DNA from: CAWFSE01 sp963697565
GTDB taxonomy: Bacteria; Actinomycetota; Actinomycetes; CAVWCF01
DNA: 64,000 nt
Reading direction: 5' to 3'
Assembly: GCA_963697565.1 (NCBI GenBank)
Contig: CAVOOM010000003.1
Location: forward strand, 1-64,000
How positions within the stretch are numbered: the stretch's first letter is position 1; every line of letters begins with the position of its first letter. Below the pieces are notes generated by a model. That model did not search any database. It was not told where the DNA came from and saw only the letters and a program-made list of their open reading frames with translations. Both the position numbers and the translations under genes were made by a program. Positions 32,764-41,729 of the stretch are shown one piece after another.

Positions 32764-33198
32764 CTAGGCGGGGGCGGGCGCCCCGAGCGTGGCGTTGACC
32801 CAGTCCACGATCGACTGCGTGGTCGTGCCCGGGGTGAACACCTTGGCGACCCCCGCCGCCTCGAGCGGGCCGATGTCATCGGCGGGGATGATGCCGCCGC
32901 CGAAGACCACGATGTCGTCGGCGCCGCGCGCCCGCAGCAGCTCGACCACGCGCGGGAACAGCGTCATGTGGGCGCCGGACAAGATCGACAGGCCGACGGC
33001 GTCGGCGTCCTCCTGGATCGCCGTCTCGACGATCTGCTCGGGCGTCTGGTGCAGCCCGGTGTAGACCACCTCGATGCCGGCGTCGCGCAGGGCGCGGGCC
33101 ACCACCTTCGCCCCGCGGTCGTGCCCGTCGAGCCCGGGCTTGGCGACCACCACCCGGATCGGTCCGCTCCGGTGGGGGGTGGGGCTGGGGGTGCTCAC
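32764..33198 (-). CDS. Cobalamin-binding small subunit of methylmalonyl-CoA mutase
   Basis: 144 residues forming a single B12-binding Rossmann domain. The signature DxHxxG appears in VVVAKPGLDGHDRGAKVVAR, where the His displaces the lower axial base of cobalamin. GLSILSGAHMTLFPRVVELL and VVFGGGIIPADDIGPLEAAG are the conserved SxL and GG motifs that hold the nucleotide tail. GTG 33198 follows GGGAGG. It should pair with the large subunit at 9050-10635, about 22 kb away. Length and sequence fit McmA2/IcmB-type subunits; assignment to methylmalonyl-CoA comes from the partner. Confidence 0.92.
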   Translation of the reverse strand: MSTPSPTPHRSGPIRVVVAKPGLDGHDRGAKVVARALRDAGIEVVYTGLHQTPEQIVETAIQEDADAVGLSILSGAHMTLFPRVVELLRARGADDIVVFGGGIIPADDIGPLEAAGVAKVFTPGTTTQSIVDWVNATLGAPAPA

Positions 33199-33345
33199 GC
33201 CGGCCTCCCTGGGTCGCTCGCTCGCGCGGCGCGCGTCGTCCGCGGTGCAGCCAGCCTAATGGACGCGGATTTGTCTCGACCGGCCCCCATCGGTCATCGT
33301 GGAGCCTCGCGCCGGTTCGGGCGCGCCATGCGCCAGGGGGGCCGG

Positions 33346-34080
33346 ATGCGGGACAAGGGGGGTGCGGTCGAGCGCGCCTCGACCCGGGTCGCCATCGCGG
33401 TCACCGCCGTCGGCGTCTGCCTCGTCGTCGCCACCCCCGCCGCGCCCTCGCAGGTCGCCGCCCCCACCGCCGCCGACCTGCGCGTCGAGGCCGTCGCCCT
33501 CGCCACCACCGAGGACGCCACGCTGGCCCGGCGGGTGGGCGAGCTGCAGGCGGAGATCGCCGCCGAGCAGGCCCGGCTCGCGGCCGAGGAGGCCGCCCGG
33601 CAGGCTGCCGCGGCCGCCGCCGCGGCAGCAGCGGCGCAGGCCCAACGCGAGGCGGCGGCCGCCGAGGCCAGCCGGGCGGCCAACCGCTGGACCCGGCCGA
33701 TGCCCGGCGGCTATCGGGTCAGCGCCGGCTTCGGCCGAAGCGGCGGGCAGTGGAGCAGCGGATCGCACACCGGCCAGGACCTCACCGCGCCCTCGGGCAG
33801 CACCGTGGTGGCGGTCGCCACCGGGCAGATCGTCTTCGCCGGCAGCAAGGGGCGGTACGGCAACCGGGTCGAGATCCGCCACGCCGACGGGACCATCACG
33901 TCGTACTCCCACCTGTCGGCCATCAAGGTGCGCTCCGGGGCCGTCCAGGCCGGTCAGCCGATCGGCGCGGTGGGGCAGACCGGCAACGCCTTCGGGCCGC
34001 ACCTGCATTTCGAGGCCGAGGTCGGCGGGCAGCTCGTCAATCCCGTCCAGTACCTAGCCAAGCGGGGCGTGCGGCTCTAG
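33346..34080 (+). CDS. Secreted M23 (LytM) endopeptidase with coiled coil
   Basis: 244 residues. A signal-like segment (VAIAVTAVGVCLVVATPAAP) is followed by an Ala/Glu/Arg coiled coil at about residues 50-110, then a LytM domain. Zinc and catalytic motifs: SSGSHTGQDLTAPSG, TSYSHLSAIKVRSG and GPHLHFEAEVGGQLVNPVQY. LytM enzymes cut peptidoglycan cross-bridges or, when degenerate, activate amidases; here the HxxxD, SH and HLH residues are all present, so it is probably active. ATG 33346 is chosen for the G-rich ribosome site before it. It is divergent from the B12-subunit gene. Confidence 0.9.
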   Translation: MRDKGGAVERASTRVAIAVTAVGVCLVVATPAAPSQVAAPTAADLRVEAVALATTEDATLARRVGELQAEIAAEQARLAAEEAARQAAAAAAAAAAAQAQREAAAAEASRAANRWTRPMPGGYRVSAGFGRSGGQWSSGSHTGQDLTAPSGSTVVAVATGQIVFAGSKGRYGNRVEIRHADGTITSYSHLSAIKVRSGAVQAGQPIGAVGQTGNAFGPHLHFEAEVGGQLVNPVQYLAKRGVRL

Positions 34081-34096
34081 CCCTGGCCGGCCAGGG
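34081..34096. other. Perfect 16-bp palindrome after the first LytM gene
   Basis: ccctggccggccaggg begins on the base after the TAG stop. It can fold as a 6-bp stem with a CCGG loop (weak terminator) or serve as a protein-binding site. A second partial repeat, cccagg...cctggg, lies at about 34124-34142, just before the next LytM start. The 65-bp gap holds nothing else. Confidence 0.45.
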
Positions 34097-34145
34097 GTGA
34101 CCCACCTCACGCGTCGGAGCCATCCCAGGCGGGCATCCCTGGGCC

Positions 34146-34837
34146 ATGAGCACCCACGCCCGCCACGCGCGGCATCGAGCCCGGCGCCGCGCCACCCACC
34201 GCCGCCTGGCGACCGGCGCCGCGATGCTCGGCCTCGCCACGGCGAGCCTCGCCGGCCACGCGTACGCCACCGCCGATACGCCTGCGCCAGCGCCCGCGCC
34301 GGCGGAAGTCCGGCCGCTCGACCCCGTCGTCCCGCCGAGGCCGATGTCCGTGGTCGCCCTTGATCGGATCGCCGTCGCTGAGCAGGTCGCCGAGCCGGTC
34401 GCAGCGCCGGTCGCAGTGCCCGCGCCCCCGCCACCGCCCGCCGTGGTGTCCCCCGTCGCCGGCGGCTACCGGATCACCGCGACCTTCGGCGCCACGGGCC
34501 GGCATTGGAGCAGCGGCCGGCACACCGGCCTGGACTTCGCCGGGGCCACCGGCACCCCGATCGCCGCGGCCGCTGGGGGCACCGTCGTCGAGGCGGGCCG
34601 CTCGGGCGCCTACGGCAACCGGATCGTGATCCAGCACGACGACGGCACCGCCACGGCGTACAGCCATCTGGCCCGGATCGCCGTCTCCGGCGGCCGGGTC
34701 GAGGCCGGAACCGTGATCGGCCTGCTCGGGAGCACCGGCAACAGCACCGGCCCCCACCTGCACTTCGAGGCCACCGCGGGCGGGGAGTTCATCGACCCGC
34801 GCGGCTGGCTGGCCGAGCGCGGGAGTCGTCGGTCTAG
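34146..34837 (+). CDS. Second secreted M23 (LytM) endopeptidase
   Basis: Paralogue of the preceding gene, about 229 codons. An Arg/His-rich start and signal segment (AAMLGLATASLAGHAYA) lead to a Pro/Ala-rich linker in place of the coiled coil, then the LytM domain: SSGRHTGLDFAGATG, TAYSHLARIAVSGG and STGPHLHFEATAGGEFIDPR. All zinc residues are present. The open frame would run past 34837 into pcrA. One missing base near 34820 would instead end it at a TAG sharing the palindrome CTAG with the pcrA stop, which I think is the true end. Confidence 0.85.
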
Positions 34838-37104
34838 AGCCGCTCGACCGGGGCGTAGCGCAGCAGCAGCCGCTTGGTGCCCGACGCCCCGAAGTCGATG
34901 GTCGCCTCCGCCTTGTCTGCCGCGCCGGCGGTCGACACGACGGTGCCGAGCCCGAACGTGTCGTGGCTGACCCGGTCGCCGGGCTGCAGCGCCACCACCG
35001 GGCGGGTGCCGGCGGTGCGGGTCGTGGGCCGCTGGGCCATCGCCGCACCGGCGGGCGCCGACGAGACGCTGGACTCCTCGCGCTCCCAGCGGACCAGCTC
35101 GGCGGGGATCTCCTCCAAGAACCGCGAGGGCGGGTTCCACTGCGGGGCCCCCCACGCCGAGCGCATCACCGCCCGGGACAGGTGCAGGCGCTGGCGGGCC
35201 CGGGTGATGCCGACGTACGCCAGCCGGCGCTCCTCCTCGAGCTCCTTGACGTCGCCCAGCGACCGCAGGTGGGGGAACACCCCGTCCTCAAGCCCGGTCA
35301 GGAACACCACCGGGAACTCCAGGCCCTTCGCGGTGTGCAGGGTCATCAGGGTGACCACGCCGTCGGCGTCGGCCTCGGCATCCGGGATCTGGTCGGCGTC
35401 GGCGACCAGCGACACCCGCTCCAGGAAGTCCGCGAGTGTCCCCTCCGGGGCGGCCTCCTCGAACTCGCGCGCCACCGCCTCGAGCTCCTCGAGGTTCTCG
35501 ACCCGCGTCTCGTCCTGCGGGTCGCGCGAGGCGCGCAGCTCGGCGAGGTACCCGGTCTGGTCGAGCGCGGCCTCCAGGATCACCGCGGGCCCCGACCCGG
35601 CCTCATCCAGCGTGCGCAGCGACTCCATCAGCGACGAGAAGCCCTCGATCGCAGCCAGCGAGCGCGGCGCGAGGCCGATCGCCTCGCGGGCCCGGCCCAG
35701 CGCCTGGGCGAACGAGATCCGCTCGCGCTCGGCGAGGGCCTCGACGCACGCCTCGGCCCGCTCGCCGATGCCGCGGCGCGGGGTGTTGAGGATGCGGCGC
35801 AGCGAGACGGTGTCCTCGGGGTTGGCGACCGAGCGCAGGTAGGCCAGGGCGTCGCGCACCTCGCGCCGCTCGTAGAAGCGCACGCCACCCACGACGCGGT
35901 ACGGCAGCCCGACCCGGATGAAGACCTCCTCGAAGACCCGGGACTGCGCGTTGGTGCGGTAGAACACCGCGACGTCCGCCGGGCGGGCGGCGCCCTCGTC
36001 GTGCAGGGCGTCGATGCGCTGGGCGACCCAGGCCGCCTCGTCGTGCTCGTTGTCGGCGACGTAGCCGGCGATCGGCTCGCCGTCGCCGGAGTCGCTCCAC
36101 AGCCGCTTGGGCTTGCGGTCGAGGTTGCGCGCGATCACGGCGTTGGCGGCGTCCAGGATGGTGCGCGTCGAGCGGTAGTTCTGCTCGAGCAGGATGGTCT
36201 GGGCGTTGGGGTAGTCCTCCTCGAACTGCAGGATGTTGCGGATCGTCGCGCCACGGAAGGCGTAGATCGACTGGTCGGCGTCGCCGACGACTGCGAGCTC
36301 GGCCGGCGGCACGGCCGCGCTCTGCCCGACCCCGACCAGCTCGCGCACCAGCACGTACTGGGCGTGGTTGGTGTCCTGGTACTCGTCGACCAGCACATGC
36401 CGGAACCGGCGGCGGTAGTGCTCGGCCACGTCGGGAAAGGCCTGCAGCAGGTTGACCGTGGTCATGATGAGGTCGTCGAAGTCGAAGGCGTTGGCCTGGC
36501 GCAGGCGGCGCTGGTAGAGCGCGTACGCCTCGGCCACGGTCTGCTCGAGGTGGTTGGCGGCGCGCGCGGCGTAGGCCTCGTGGTCGATGAGCTCGTTCTT
36601 CAGGTTGCTGACCTGGGCGCTGAACGACCGCGGGTTGTAGCGCTTGGGGTCGAGGTCGAGCTCTCGGCAGACCAGGGTCATCAGCCGCTGGGCGTCGGCC
36701 TGGTCGTAGATCGAGAACGAGGTGGTGAAGCCGAGCCGCTTGGCCTCCGCGCGCAGGATGCGCACGCAGGCGGAGTGGAAGGTCGACACCCACATCGCCT
36801 TGGCGCGCGGCCCGACCAGCTCGGCGACCCGGGCCTTCATCTCGCCGGCGGCCTTGTTGGTGAACGTGATCGCCAGGATGTGCCCCGGCTGCGCCCCGCG
36901 GGCCGCCAGGAGGTACGCGACCCGGTGGGTCAGCACGCGGGTCTTGCCCGAGCCCGCGCCGGCGATGATCAGCAGCGGCGAGCCCTCGTGGACCACCGCT
37001 GCGCGCTGGGCCGGGTTGAGCCCGGCCAGCAGCGCCTCCGGGTCACGTACCGCCCCGCGGCGGTCCGGCGGGGCCGCGTCGGGCAGGTCGAAGAGGGCGC
37101 TCAC
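34834..37104 (-). CDS. pcrA: ATP-dependent DNA helicase PcrA/UvrD
   Basis: SF1A helicase for nucleotide-excision repair, replication restart and transcription-coupled repair. 756 intact residues with Q-motif LNPAQRAAVVHEG, Walker A LLIIAGAGSGKTRVLTHRVA, motif Ia AITFTNKAAGEMKARV, motif II LVDEYQDTNHAQ, motif III VVGDADQSIYAFRGA, motif IV LEQNYRSTRTI, motif V VTLMTLHTAKGLEFPVV and motif VI RRLAYVGITRARQRL. The C-terminal tail from about residue 700 (PGDRVSHDTFGLGTVV) is the Tudor-like domain that contacts RNA polymerase. GTG 37104 start. Confidence 0.96.
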   Translation of the reverse strand: MSALFDLPDAAPPDRRGAVRDPEALLAGLNPAQRAAVVHEGSPLLIIAGAGSGKTRVLTHRVAYLLAARGAQPGHILAITFTNKAAGEMKARVAELVGPRAKAMWVSTFHSACVRILRAEAKRLGFTTSFSIYDQADAQRLMTLVCRELDLDPKRYNPRSFSAQVSNLKNELIDHEAYAARAANHLEQTVAEAYALYQRRLRQANAFDFDDLIMTTVNLLQAFPDVAEHYRRRFRHVLVDEYQDTNHAQYVLVRELVGVGQSAAVPPAELAVVGDADQSIYAFRGATIRNILQFEEDYPNAQTILLEQNYRSTRTILDAANAVIARNLDRKPKRLWSDSGDGEPIAGYVADNEHDEAAWVAQRIDALHDEGAARPADVAVFYRTNAQSRVFEEVFIRVGLPYRVVGGVRFYERREVRDALAYLRSVANPEDTVSLRRILNTPRRGIGERAEACVEALAERERISFAQALGRAREAIGLAPRSLAAIEGFSSLMESLRTLDEAGSGPAVILEAALDQTGYLAELRASRDPQDETRVENLEELEAVAREFEEAAPEGTLADFLERVSLVADADQIPDAEADADGVVTLMTLHTAKGLEFPVVFLTGLEDGVFPHLRSLGDVKELEEERRLAYVGITRARQRLHLSRAVMRSAWGAPQWNPPSRFLEEIPAELVRWEREESSVSSAPAGAAMAQRPTTRTAGTRPVVALQPGDRVSHDTFGLGTVVSTAGAADKAEATIDFGASGTKRLLLRYAPVERL

Positions 37105-37162
37105 GGTGCAACGAGTCTAGGTGCGCCCCCCGATGGCACCCGTCAGAGCGCGCCGGGACCCC

Positions 37163-38421
37163 TCAGGCAGACTGGGTTGCGACAGCCCGGCTCAGGTACT
37201 CCTCGCTTGACGCGAGCAGCGCGGCGAGCCGGAGGTCTCCCTGGACGAGGACGACGGCGGGCCGAGGCAATCCCCGTGGGGTCGACCTCGCGGTTGAGGA
37301 AGCGCTGATAGAGCGAGCGCACGCGCAATTGCCGACTCTCAAGGGACTGGTAGAACCATTGCGCGAGAACCGGCCGGTCGACCGTCCGGGTGAGCGTCGA
37401 CCCAGTGAGCCAAGCCCTGAGGCTCGGGATCGCGCACCAGGAGCGCCCGGTAGAGGGACGTGACCCATCCCTCGGCCGTCCCACCCGTGAGGCCGTAGTA
37501 CTCCACAGATCCGTAGAAGTTGGCCCCCACCTGCGCCTCGGACATGTCTGACAGCAGAGGCGAGCGCCAGAAGACTGCGCCCTCGGGGTCCGCCTCGCGT
37601 CCGAGAGTGTCACGGTAGAAATCGTCCACGATGGTGGCCACGTATTCCGGTGTGCGCGCCAGCTCGAAGCCGAAAGTGAAACGGTCGACCAGCCCGCTGC
37701 GGAACCTGGCCACCCACGCCGACCGGGTGGACCGGCTCGGCAAGGAGCCCACGAAGTCGAGGTAGGCCTCGTCGATGAAGGCCTCGACCTCAGACTGCTC
37801 GGCGCTCATCCCCCACAGGGGGACACCCGTGAAGAAGGACGTCCGGGCCCAGGCGCCCGCCCAGGAGAAGCTGATGTGCACATGGTCGGTGTGCGGGCTT
37901 GAGCCCGTGTACGCGGCCCAGCCGCGGCCCGCATCGTAGAGCCGGAACATCTGGGTGTTCCAGATGATGTACGACCGCCGAGGCGTCGCGCATTTGCGTG
38001 CGCGTTCCCGTAGGCGTCGGTCGCCAAGAGCCATGCGATGAAGTCGTCTGCCTGGGCCTTCTGGTCGGGCGGCGCCGCGTTGCGCGTCCAGTCCACCGCG
38101 CGCCCCTCGTGATGCCCGCTGGACCCCGTCCCCGAGCACGGGCGCGTGATGCTCACCGACTGCGCAGATCCGTACGACGCCTGTGATCAGCCCTCTCACC
38201 GCCACCGGGCCCGGCTTCTCGGTGGGATCGCAGGTGTTCTCCGCCTCGTAGGCGGGGTAGCGCTCGATCGCGGCGCCGACTCGATCCGGGAGGACGCCGG
38301 GGCCGCCGATGCCGTCGTGAGCGAACCGGCGCCGCATCGGAACCAGGACCACGCACGCCGTGGCCGCCACAACGGCGACGGCGCGCCGCAAGGCGCGCGG
38401 GGAGTACGAGGGCAGGGTCAC
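37163..38421 (-). CDS. Secreted protein: VanY-like/ARB-type N-terminal domain plus DUF4214 repeats, frameshifted
   Basis: About 419 codons. An N-terminal hydrophobic segment (AVAVVAATACVVLVP) suggests export. The first domain has YEAENTCDPTEKPG, ICAVGEHH-type text, GHHEGRAVDWTRNAAPPDQK, FIAWLLATDAYGN and SSPHTDHVHISFSWAGAWA; its His/Asp pattern resembles D,D-peptidase-like domains of actinomycete secreted proteins. The C-terminal half has about three DUF4214-type repeats, e.g. FIDEAYLDFVGSLPSRSTRS and FYRDTLGREADPEGAVFW. Frame changes lie near 38150, 37995, 37395 and 37270. Base composition is visibly less GC-rich than in neighbours, suggesting later acquisition. Substrate unknown. Confidence 0.72.
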
Positions 38422-38516
38422 GTCTGCGGCTTCGGCGCCGATCGGCAGCGCGCTTGAGCGGGCGCCTAGGCTTTCACCCGCCCGACGCAACCACGCCGAC
38501 GGCTGAGAGGACGGCT

Positions 38517-39236
38517 GTGCTCCACGACTCCGAGGTCCAACGCGTGCTGGTCGTCACGGCTCACCCCGACGACGTCGACTTCGGGGCCGGCGGCACGGTC
38601 GCCTGCTGGGTCGACGCCGGGATCGACGTGGCGTACTGCATCTGCACCGACGGCCAGGCCGGCGGGGCCGACCCCGACGTCCCCCGCGAGCAGATCCCCC
38701 ACATCCGGCGGGCCGAGCAGACCGCCGCCGGGGTGGCGCTCGGGGTCCGCGACATCCGCTTCCTCGGCCACATCGACGGGCGGCTCGAGCCGACGTACGA
38801 CCTGCGCAAGGAGATCGTCCGGGTGATCCGGCAGGTGCGCCCCGACCGCATGCTCATCCAGTCGCCGGAGCGCAACTGGGACCGGATCGCCGCGTCCCAC
38901 CCCGACCACCTGGCGGCCGGCGAGGCGGCGATGCAGGCGGTCTACCCCGACGCGCGCAACCCGTTCGCGATGACCGACCTGCTGGCCGAGGAGGGCCTGG
39001 AGCCGTGGACGGTGCGGGAGGTGTGGCTGATGGCCACGCCGCACCCCACTCACCACGTCGACGTGACCGACACCTTCGAGCGCAAGGTGGCCGCGCTGCG
39101 CGCGCACGAATCGCAGACCGGGCACATGGAGGACCTGGAGGGGTTCATCCGCGGCTGGGCCGAGCGGGTGGCCCTCGACGCGGGCCTCGCCGAGGGCCGG
39201 CTGGCGGAGGCCTTCCGCGTGGTGGCCACCGGCTGA
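38517..39236 (+). CDS. PIG-L family deacetylase
   Basis: Zinc-dependent deacetylase of the LmbE/MshB/Bca superfamily. 239 residues. The metal motif VVTAHPDDVDFGAGGTVACW has the AHPDD ligands and general base, SHPDHLAAGEAAMQAVYPD supplies the third-ligand region (HPDH), and THHVDVTDTFERKVAALRAH the late His. GTG 38517 follows GAGAGGAC. Members remove acetyl from GlcNAc-containing conjugates, including mycothiol precursor and mycothiol conjugates. The specific substrate is not shown, and MshB itself is usually longer (about 300 residues). Confidence 0.85.
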   Translation: MLHDSEVQRVLVVTAHPDDVDFGAGGTVACWVDAGIDVAYCICTDGQAGGADPDVPREQIPHIRRAEQTAAGVALGVRDIRFLGHIDGRLEPTYDLRKEIVRVIRQVRPDRMLIQSPERNWDRIAASHPDHLAAGEAAMQAVYPDARNPFAMTDLLAEEGLEPWTVREVWLMATPHPTHHVDVTDTFERKVAALRAHESQTGHMEDLEGFIRGWAERVALDAGLAEGRLAEAFRVVATG

Positions 39237-39263
39237 CGTGACCCCAGCGGGATCACCGCTCGG

Positions 39264-39608
39264 TCACCAGAAGACGGCGATCCCCACGTTCAGGACGGAC
39301 AGCCCGAGGATCGTCGCCCAGATCCCGGTCGGGATGCTCGGCTTCTTGCGGTTGACCCACGACAACCCGACGATCACCAGCAGGATCGCCAGCTTCAGGC
39401 CCACCTTGGCGTTGTTGACCTCCTCGTCAAGGGCGCCCTGGATCACGCCGACCAAGGCGATCCCGGTGACCAGCTGGGTCAGGGCGCCGTCGAGCATCGC
39501 GCGGTTGACCACCTTGTCGGCCGCGGTGATCTGCACGAAGGCGCCGCCGATCAGGGCCGCCAGGCCGAGGAAGTGCACAAAGACCAAGACGTGTTCGACG
39601 AATTCCAT
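39264..39608 (-). CDS. Small four-helix membrane protein
   Basis: 114 residues, no assigned function. It reads MEFVEHVLVFVHFLGLAALI, then three more hydrophobic helices, the third (VGLKLAILLVIVGLSWVNRK) followed by a Lys/Pro loop and the last ending LNVGIAVFW. The His in VFVHFLGL and compact four-helix design recall small haem- or copper-type membrane proteins, but no ligand set is clear. ATG 39608 fits the hydrophobic start; a TTG two codons upstream is unlikely. It lies just downstream of the response regulator on the same strand. Confidence 0.75.
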   Translation of the reverse strand: MEFVEHVLVFVHFLGLAALIGGAFVQITAADKVVNRAMLDGALTQLVTGIALVGVIQGALDEEVNNAKVGLKLAILLVIVGLSWVNRKKPSIPTGIWATILGLSVLNVGIAVFW

Positions 39609-39626
39609 GGCCAAACGGTATCCGCG

Positions 39627-40286
39627 TCACACCACGCCGCGGTCGGCGGCCCAGCGGGACAACTCGTGCCGGTTCGACAGCTGGAGCTTGCGCAGCACGG
39701 CCGACACGTGGGTCTCGACGGTCTTGATCGAGATGAACAGCTCCTTGGCGACCTCCTTGTACGCATAGCCGCGCGCGATCAGCCGCATCACCTCGCGCTC
39801 ACGCGGCGAGAGCAGGTCCAGCTCCTCCGCCGAGGCCGGCGCCGGCGCGCCGGAGGAGAACGCATCCAGCACGAACCCCGCCAGCCGGGGTGAGAACACC
39901 GCGTCTCCCGCGGCCACCCGGCGCACCGCCTCGGCCAGCTCCGGCCCGGTGATCGACTTCGTGACGTAGCCGCGGGCGCCGGCGCGGATGGTGGTGATCA
40001 CGTCCTCGGCGGCGTCGCTCACCGACAGCGCCAGGAACCGCACCTCGGGCAGCGCGGGCGCGATCCGGTGGATCACCTCGGCCCCGCCGCCGCCGGGGAG
40101 GTGGACATCGAGGAGCACGACATCGGGGCGGGTCGCGGTGATCACGATCACCGCCTGGTCGACGTCTCCCGCCTCGCCGACGACCTCGACGGCGTCCCCC
40201 AACTCGGTGCGGACCCCCGTGCGCACCATTCGGTGGTCGTCGACCAGCACGACGCGCGGCGGGCCGGGCCCGCCCTCCTCGGTCAC
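39627..40286 (-). CDS. NarL/LuxR-type response regulator of the PspC kinase (LiaR-like)
   Basis: 219 residues. The receiver domain shows VVLVDDHRMVRTGVRTEL (acidic pocket), DVVLLDVHLPGGGGAEVI (phosphorylated Asp), ALSVSD and GYVTKSITGPELAEAV (conserved Lys). The C-terminal HTH has LLSPREREVMRLIARGYAYK and SIKTVETHVSAVLRKLQLSN. GTG 40286 overlaps the kinase stop (GTGA), so kinase and regulator are translationally coupled. The pair with the divergent PspC gene is the actinomycete version of an envelope-stress system; the inferred target is the divergent promoter region at 41597-41729. Confidence 0.92.
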   Translation of the reverse strand: MTEEGGPGPPRVVLVDDHRMVRTGVRTELGDAVEVVGEAGDVDQAVIVITATRPDVVLLDVHLPGGGGAEVIHRIAPALPEVRFLALSVSDAAEDVITTIRAGARGYVTKSITGPELAEAVRRVAAGDAVFSPRLAGFVLDAFSSGAPAPASAEELDLLSPREREVMRLIARGYAYKEVAKELFISIKTVETHVSAVLRKLQLSNRHELSRWAADRGVV

Positions 40287-41596
40287 GGGGCCTCCTCGCC
40301 ACGGGGCATCGACAACCGCACCTCGCACCCCTCGCCGGGCGACGTGCGGACCTCCGCCCGACCCCCTGCTCGCTCCACGCGTCCGATGATGCTCTCCCGC
40401 ACGCCCATTCGGTCGGCGGGGATGGCCGCGAGTTCGAATCCGGGGCCACGGTCGCGGACGTAGACGGACACCTCGGCGGGCTCGACCTCGGCGTACACCG
40501 ACACCGGGCCCTCTGCCGCTGCGTACTTGGCCGCGTTGACCATGGCCTCGCGCGCCGCCTGGAGGAGGGCCTCCAGCCGCTCGTCGACCGAGGCGTCGCC
40601 GACGCAGACGACGTCGAGGGCGGCCCCGTGGTCGTCCTCGACCTCCGCCGCAAGCCGATCGAGGGCCACCGAGATCGAGTCGGACCGCTCCGCCGCCGGC
40701 TGGTAGAGCCACTGGCGCAGCGCCCGCTCCTCCGCGCGAGCCAGCCGGACGACCTCCCGCGGGTCGTCCGAGCGGCGCTGGATCAGGGTCAGCGTCTGAA
40801 GCACCGAGTCATGCACATGGGCGGCGACGTCGGCGCGCTCCTGCGAGCGGATCCGCTCGGCCCGCTCGTCGGCCAGCTCGCGGACCAGGCGGTAGAGCCA
40901 GGGCCCGGCCACCACGAGGAGGCCTGCAAGGGCCACCAGGACCGCCAGGACCGCAGTGGTCGCGGCGCCGATGCCCCCACGGGAGGCGAAGAAGACGACT
41001 GCGCCCACGACCAGCAGGGCGACGCCGAGCAGGAGCCGGGCCCAGCCGGCCCAGCGCGGCGCCCCCTCGCCCACCGGATGGGCCAGCCCGGCGGTCGCCT
41101 CCACCACGCGATGCCGCTGGGCGTCGTCGGCCAGCCGCCAGAGGACCGCGACCCCGGTCGCGGCGACAACGAACGGCACCAAGGCGCCCGCGACCTCGAG
41201 GCCGGCCTGGCGCAGCAGCAGGAGCACGCCCACCGACACCGCGGCCAGGCCCAGCAGACCGATCAGGTCGCGGCGCTCCTCGCCGGCGCCCAGGCCCGCC
41301 TGAGACGCCGGTCGCTCGGCGGCGCCGTACGGGTCAGGTCGCAGGCCCCGCGGCTGCGTCGGCGATCGGCTCGGCTCGGCGTCGAGCGGCACCACGGCCC
41401 AGAAGGCGGCGTACGCCACCACCCCGGCGCCGGAGAAGGCCGCGAGCACGAAGGCGGCGCGGATGACCCAGGGGTCGACCCCGAGGTGAAGCGCCAACCC
41501 GCGGGCGACCCCGGCCACCCAGCGGCCGTCCACGGCCCGCCGCAGCGGCGGACGTGGGGGCCGGGCGGGGGCCGGCGGCGCGGGGAGGGCGGTCAT
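40283..41596 (-). CDS. Membrane sensor histidine kinase with N-terminal PspC domain
   Basis: 437 residues. Residues 15-75 are a PspC domain (RWVAGVARGLALHLGVDPWV and a following helix), then about five more membrane helices to about residue 230. The kinase core has the phosphoacceptor His in ADVAAHVHDSVLQTLTLIQR (HisKA_3), then the ATPase N box EAMVNAAKYAAAEGPVSV and G1 box VRDRGPGFELAAIPADRMGV. The fusion of PspC to a NarX/DesK-type kinase is typical of actinomycetes and suggests that it senses membrane or envelope stress. Intact; ATG 41596. Confidence 0.92.
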   Translation of the reverse strand: MTALPAPPAPARPPRPPLRRAVDGRWVAGVARGLALHLGVDPWVIRAAFVLAAFSGAGVVAYAAFWAVVPLDAEPSRSPTQPRGLRPDPYGAAERPASQAGLGAGEERRDLIGLLGLAAVSVGVLLLLRQAGLEVAGALVPFVVAATGVAVLWRLADDAQRHRVVEATAGLAHPVGEGAPRWAGWARLLLGVALLVVGAVVFFASRGGIGAATTAVLAVLVALAGLLVVAGPWLYRLVRELADERAERIRSQERADVAAHVHDSVLQTLTLIQRRSDDPREVVRLARAEERALRQWLYQPAAERSDSISVALDRLAAEVEDDHGAALDVVCVGDASVDERLEALLQAAREAMVNAAKYAAAEGPVSVYAEVEPAEVSVYVRDRGPGFELAAIPADRMGVRESIIGRVERAGGRAEVRTSPGEGCEVRLSMPRGEEAP

Positions 41597-41729
41597 GGCG
41601 GTCCCATCGTCGCGCAGCCGCGACCCCCACGGAGGCCACCCGGCCCCTGAACCGGGTCAGGGTCCGGTCGGGGTCGGCTCAGGGACTCCGCCGGGTCCGT
41701 CCGGGGGCGCGAGGCGGGACGCTGAAGGC
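41597..41729. promoter_or_regulatory. Divergent promoter region of the PspC kinase and PspC protein genes
   Basis: The 133-bp gap must hold both promoters. At 41645-41661 lies an imperfect palindrome, cctgaaccgggtcagg (arms CCTGA/TCAGG), and a related half-site ctcaggg follows at 41679-41685. These are candidate binding sites for the response regulator, in line with autoregulation of LiaR-type systems. No consensus -35/-10 pair is clear. Confidence 0.4.

Noticed and set aside
33199..34145. A cyclic-di-AMP (ydaO-type) riboswitch before the LytM genes, as found in some actinomycetes
   Set aside because: The upstream gaps of 147 and 65 bp are short and I could not find the conserved ydaO core.
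34146..34970. A LytM protein with a long Arg/Pro-rich C-terminal extension
   Set aside because: The extension is antisense to pcrA. One missing base near 34820 would end the protein at the CTAG shared with the pcrA stop.
40424..40446. A GTTCGAATCC stretch resembling a tRNA T-loop
   Set aside because: It lies inside the intact histidine kinase gene (codons for FELAA on the minus strand), and no acceptor or anticodon stem can be built around it.
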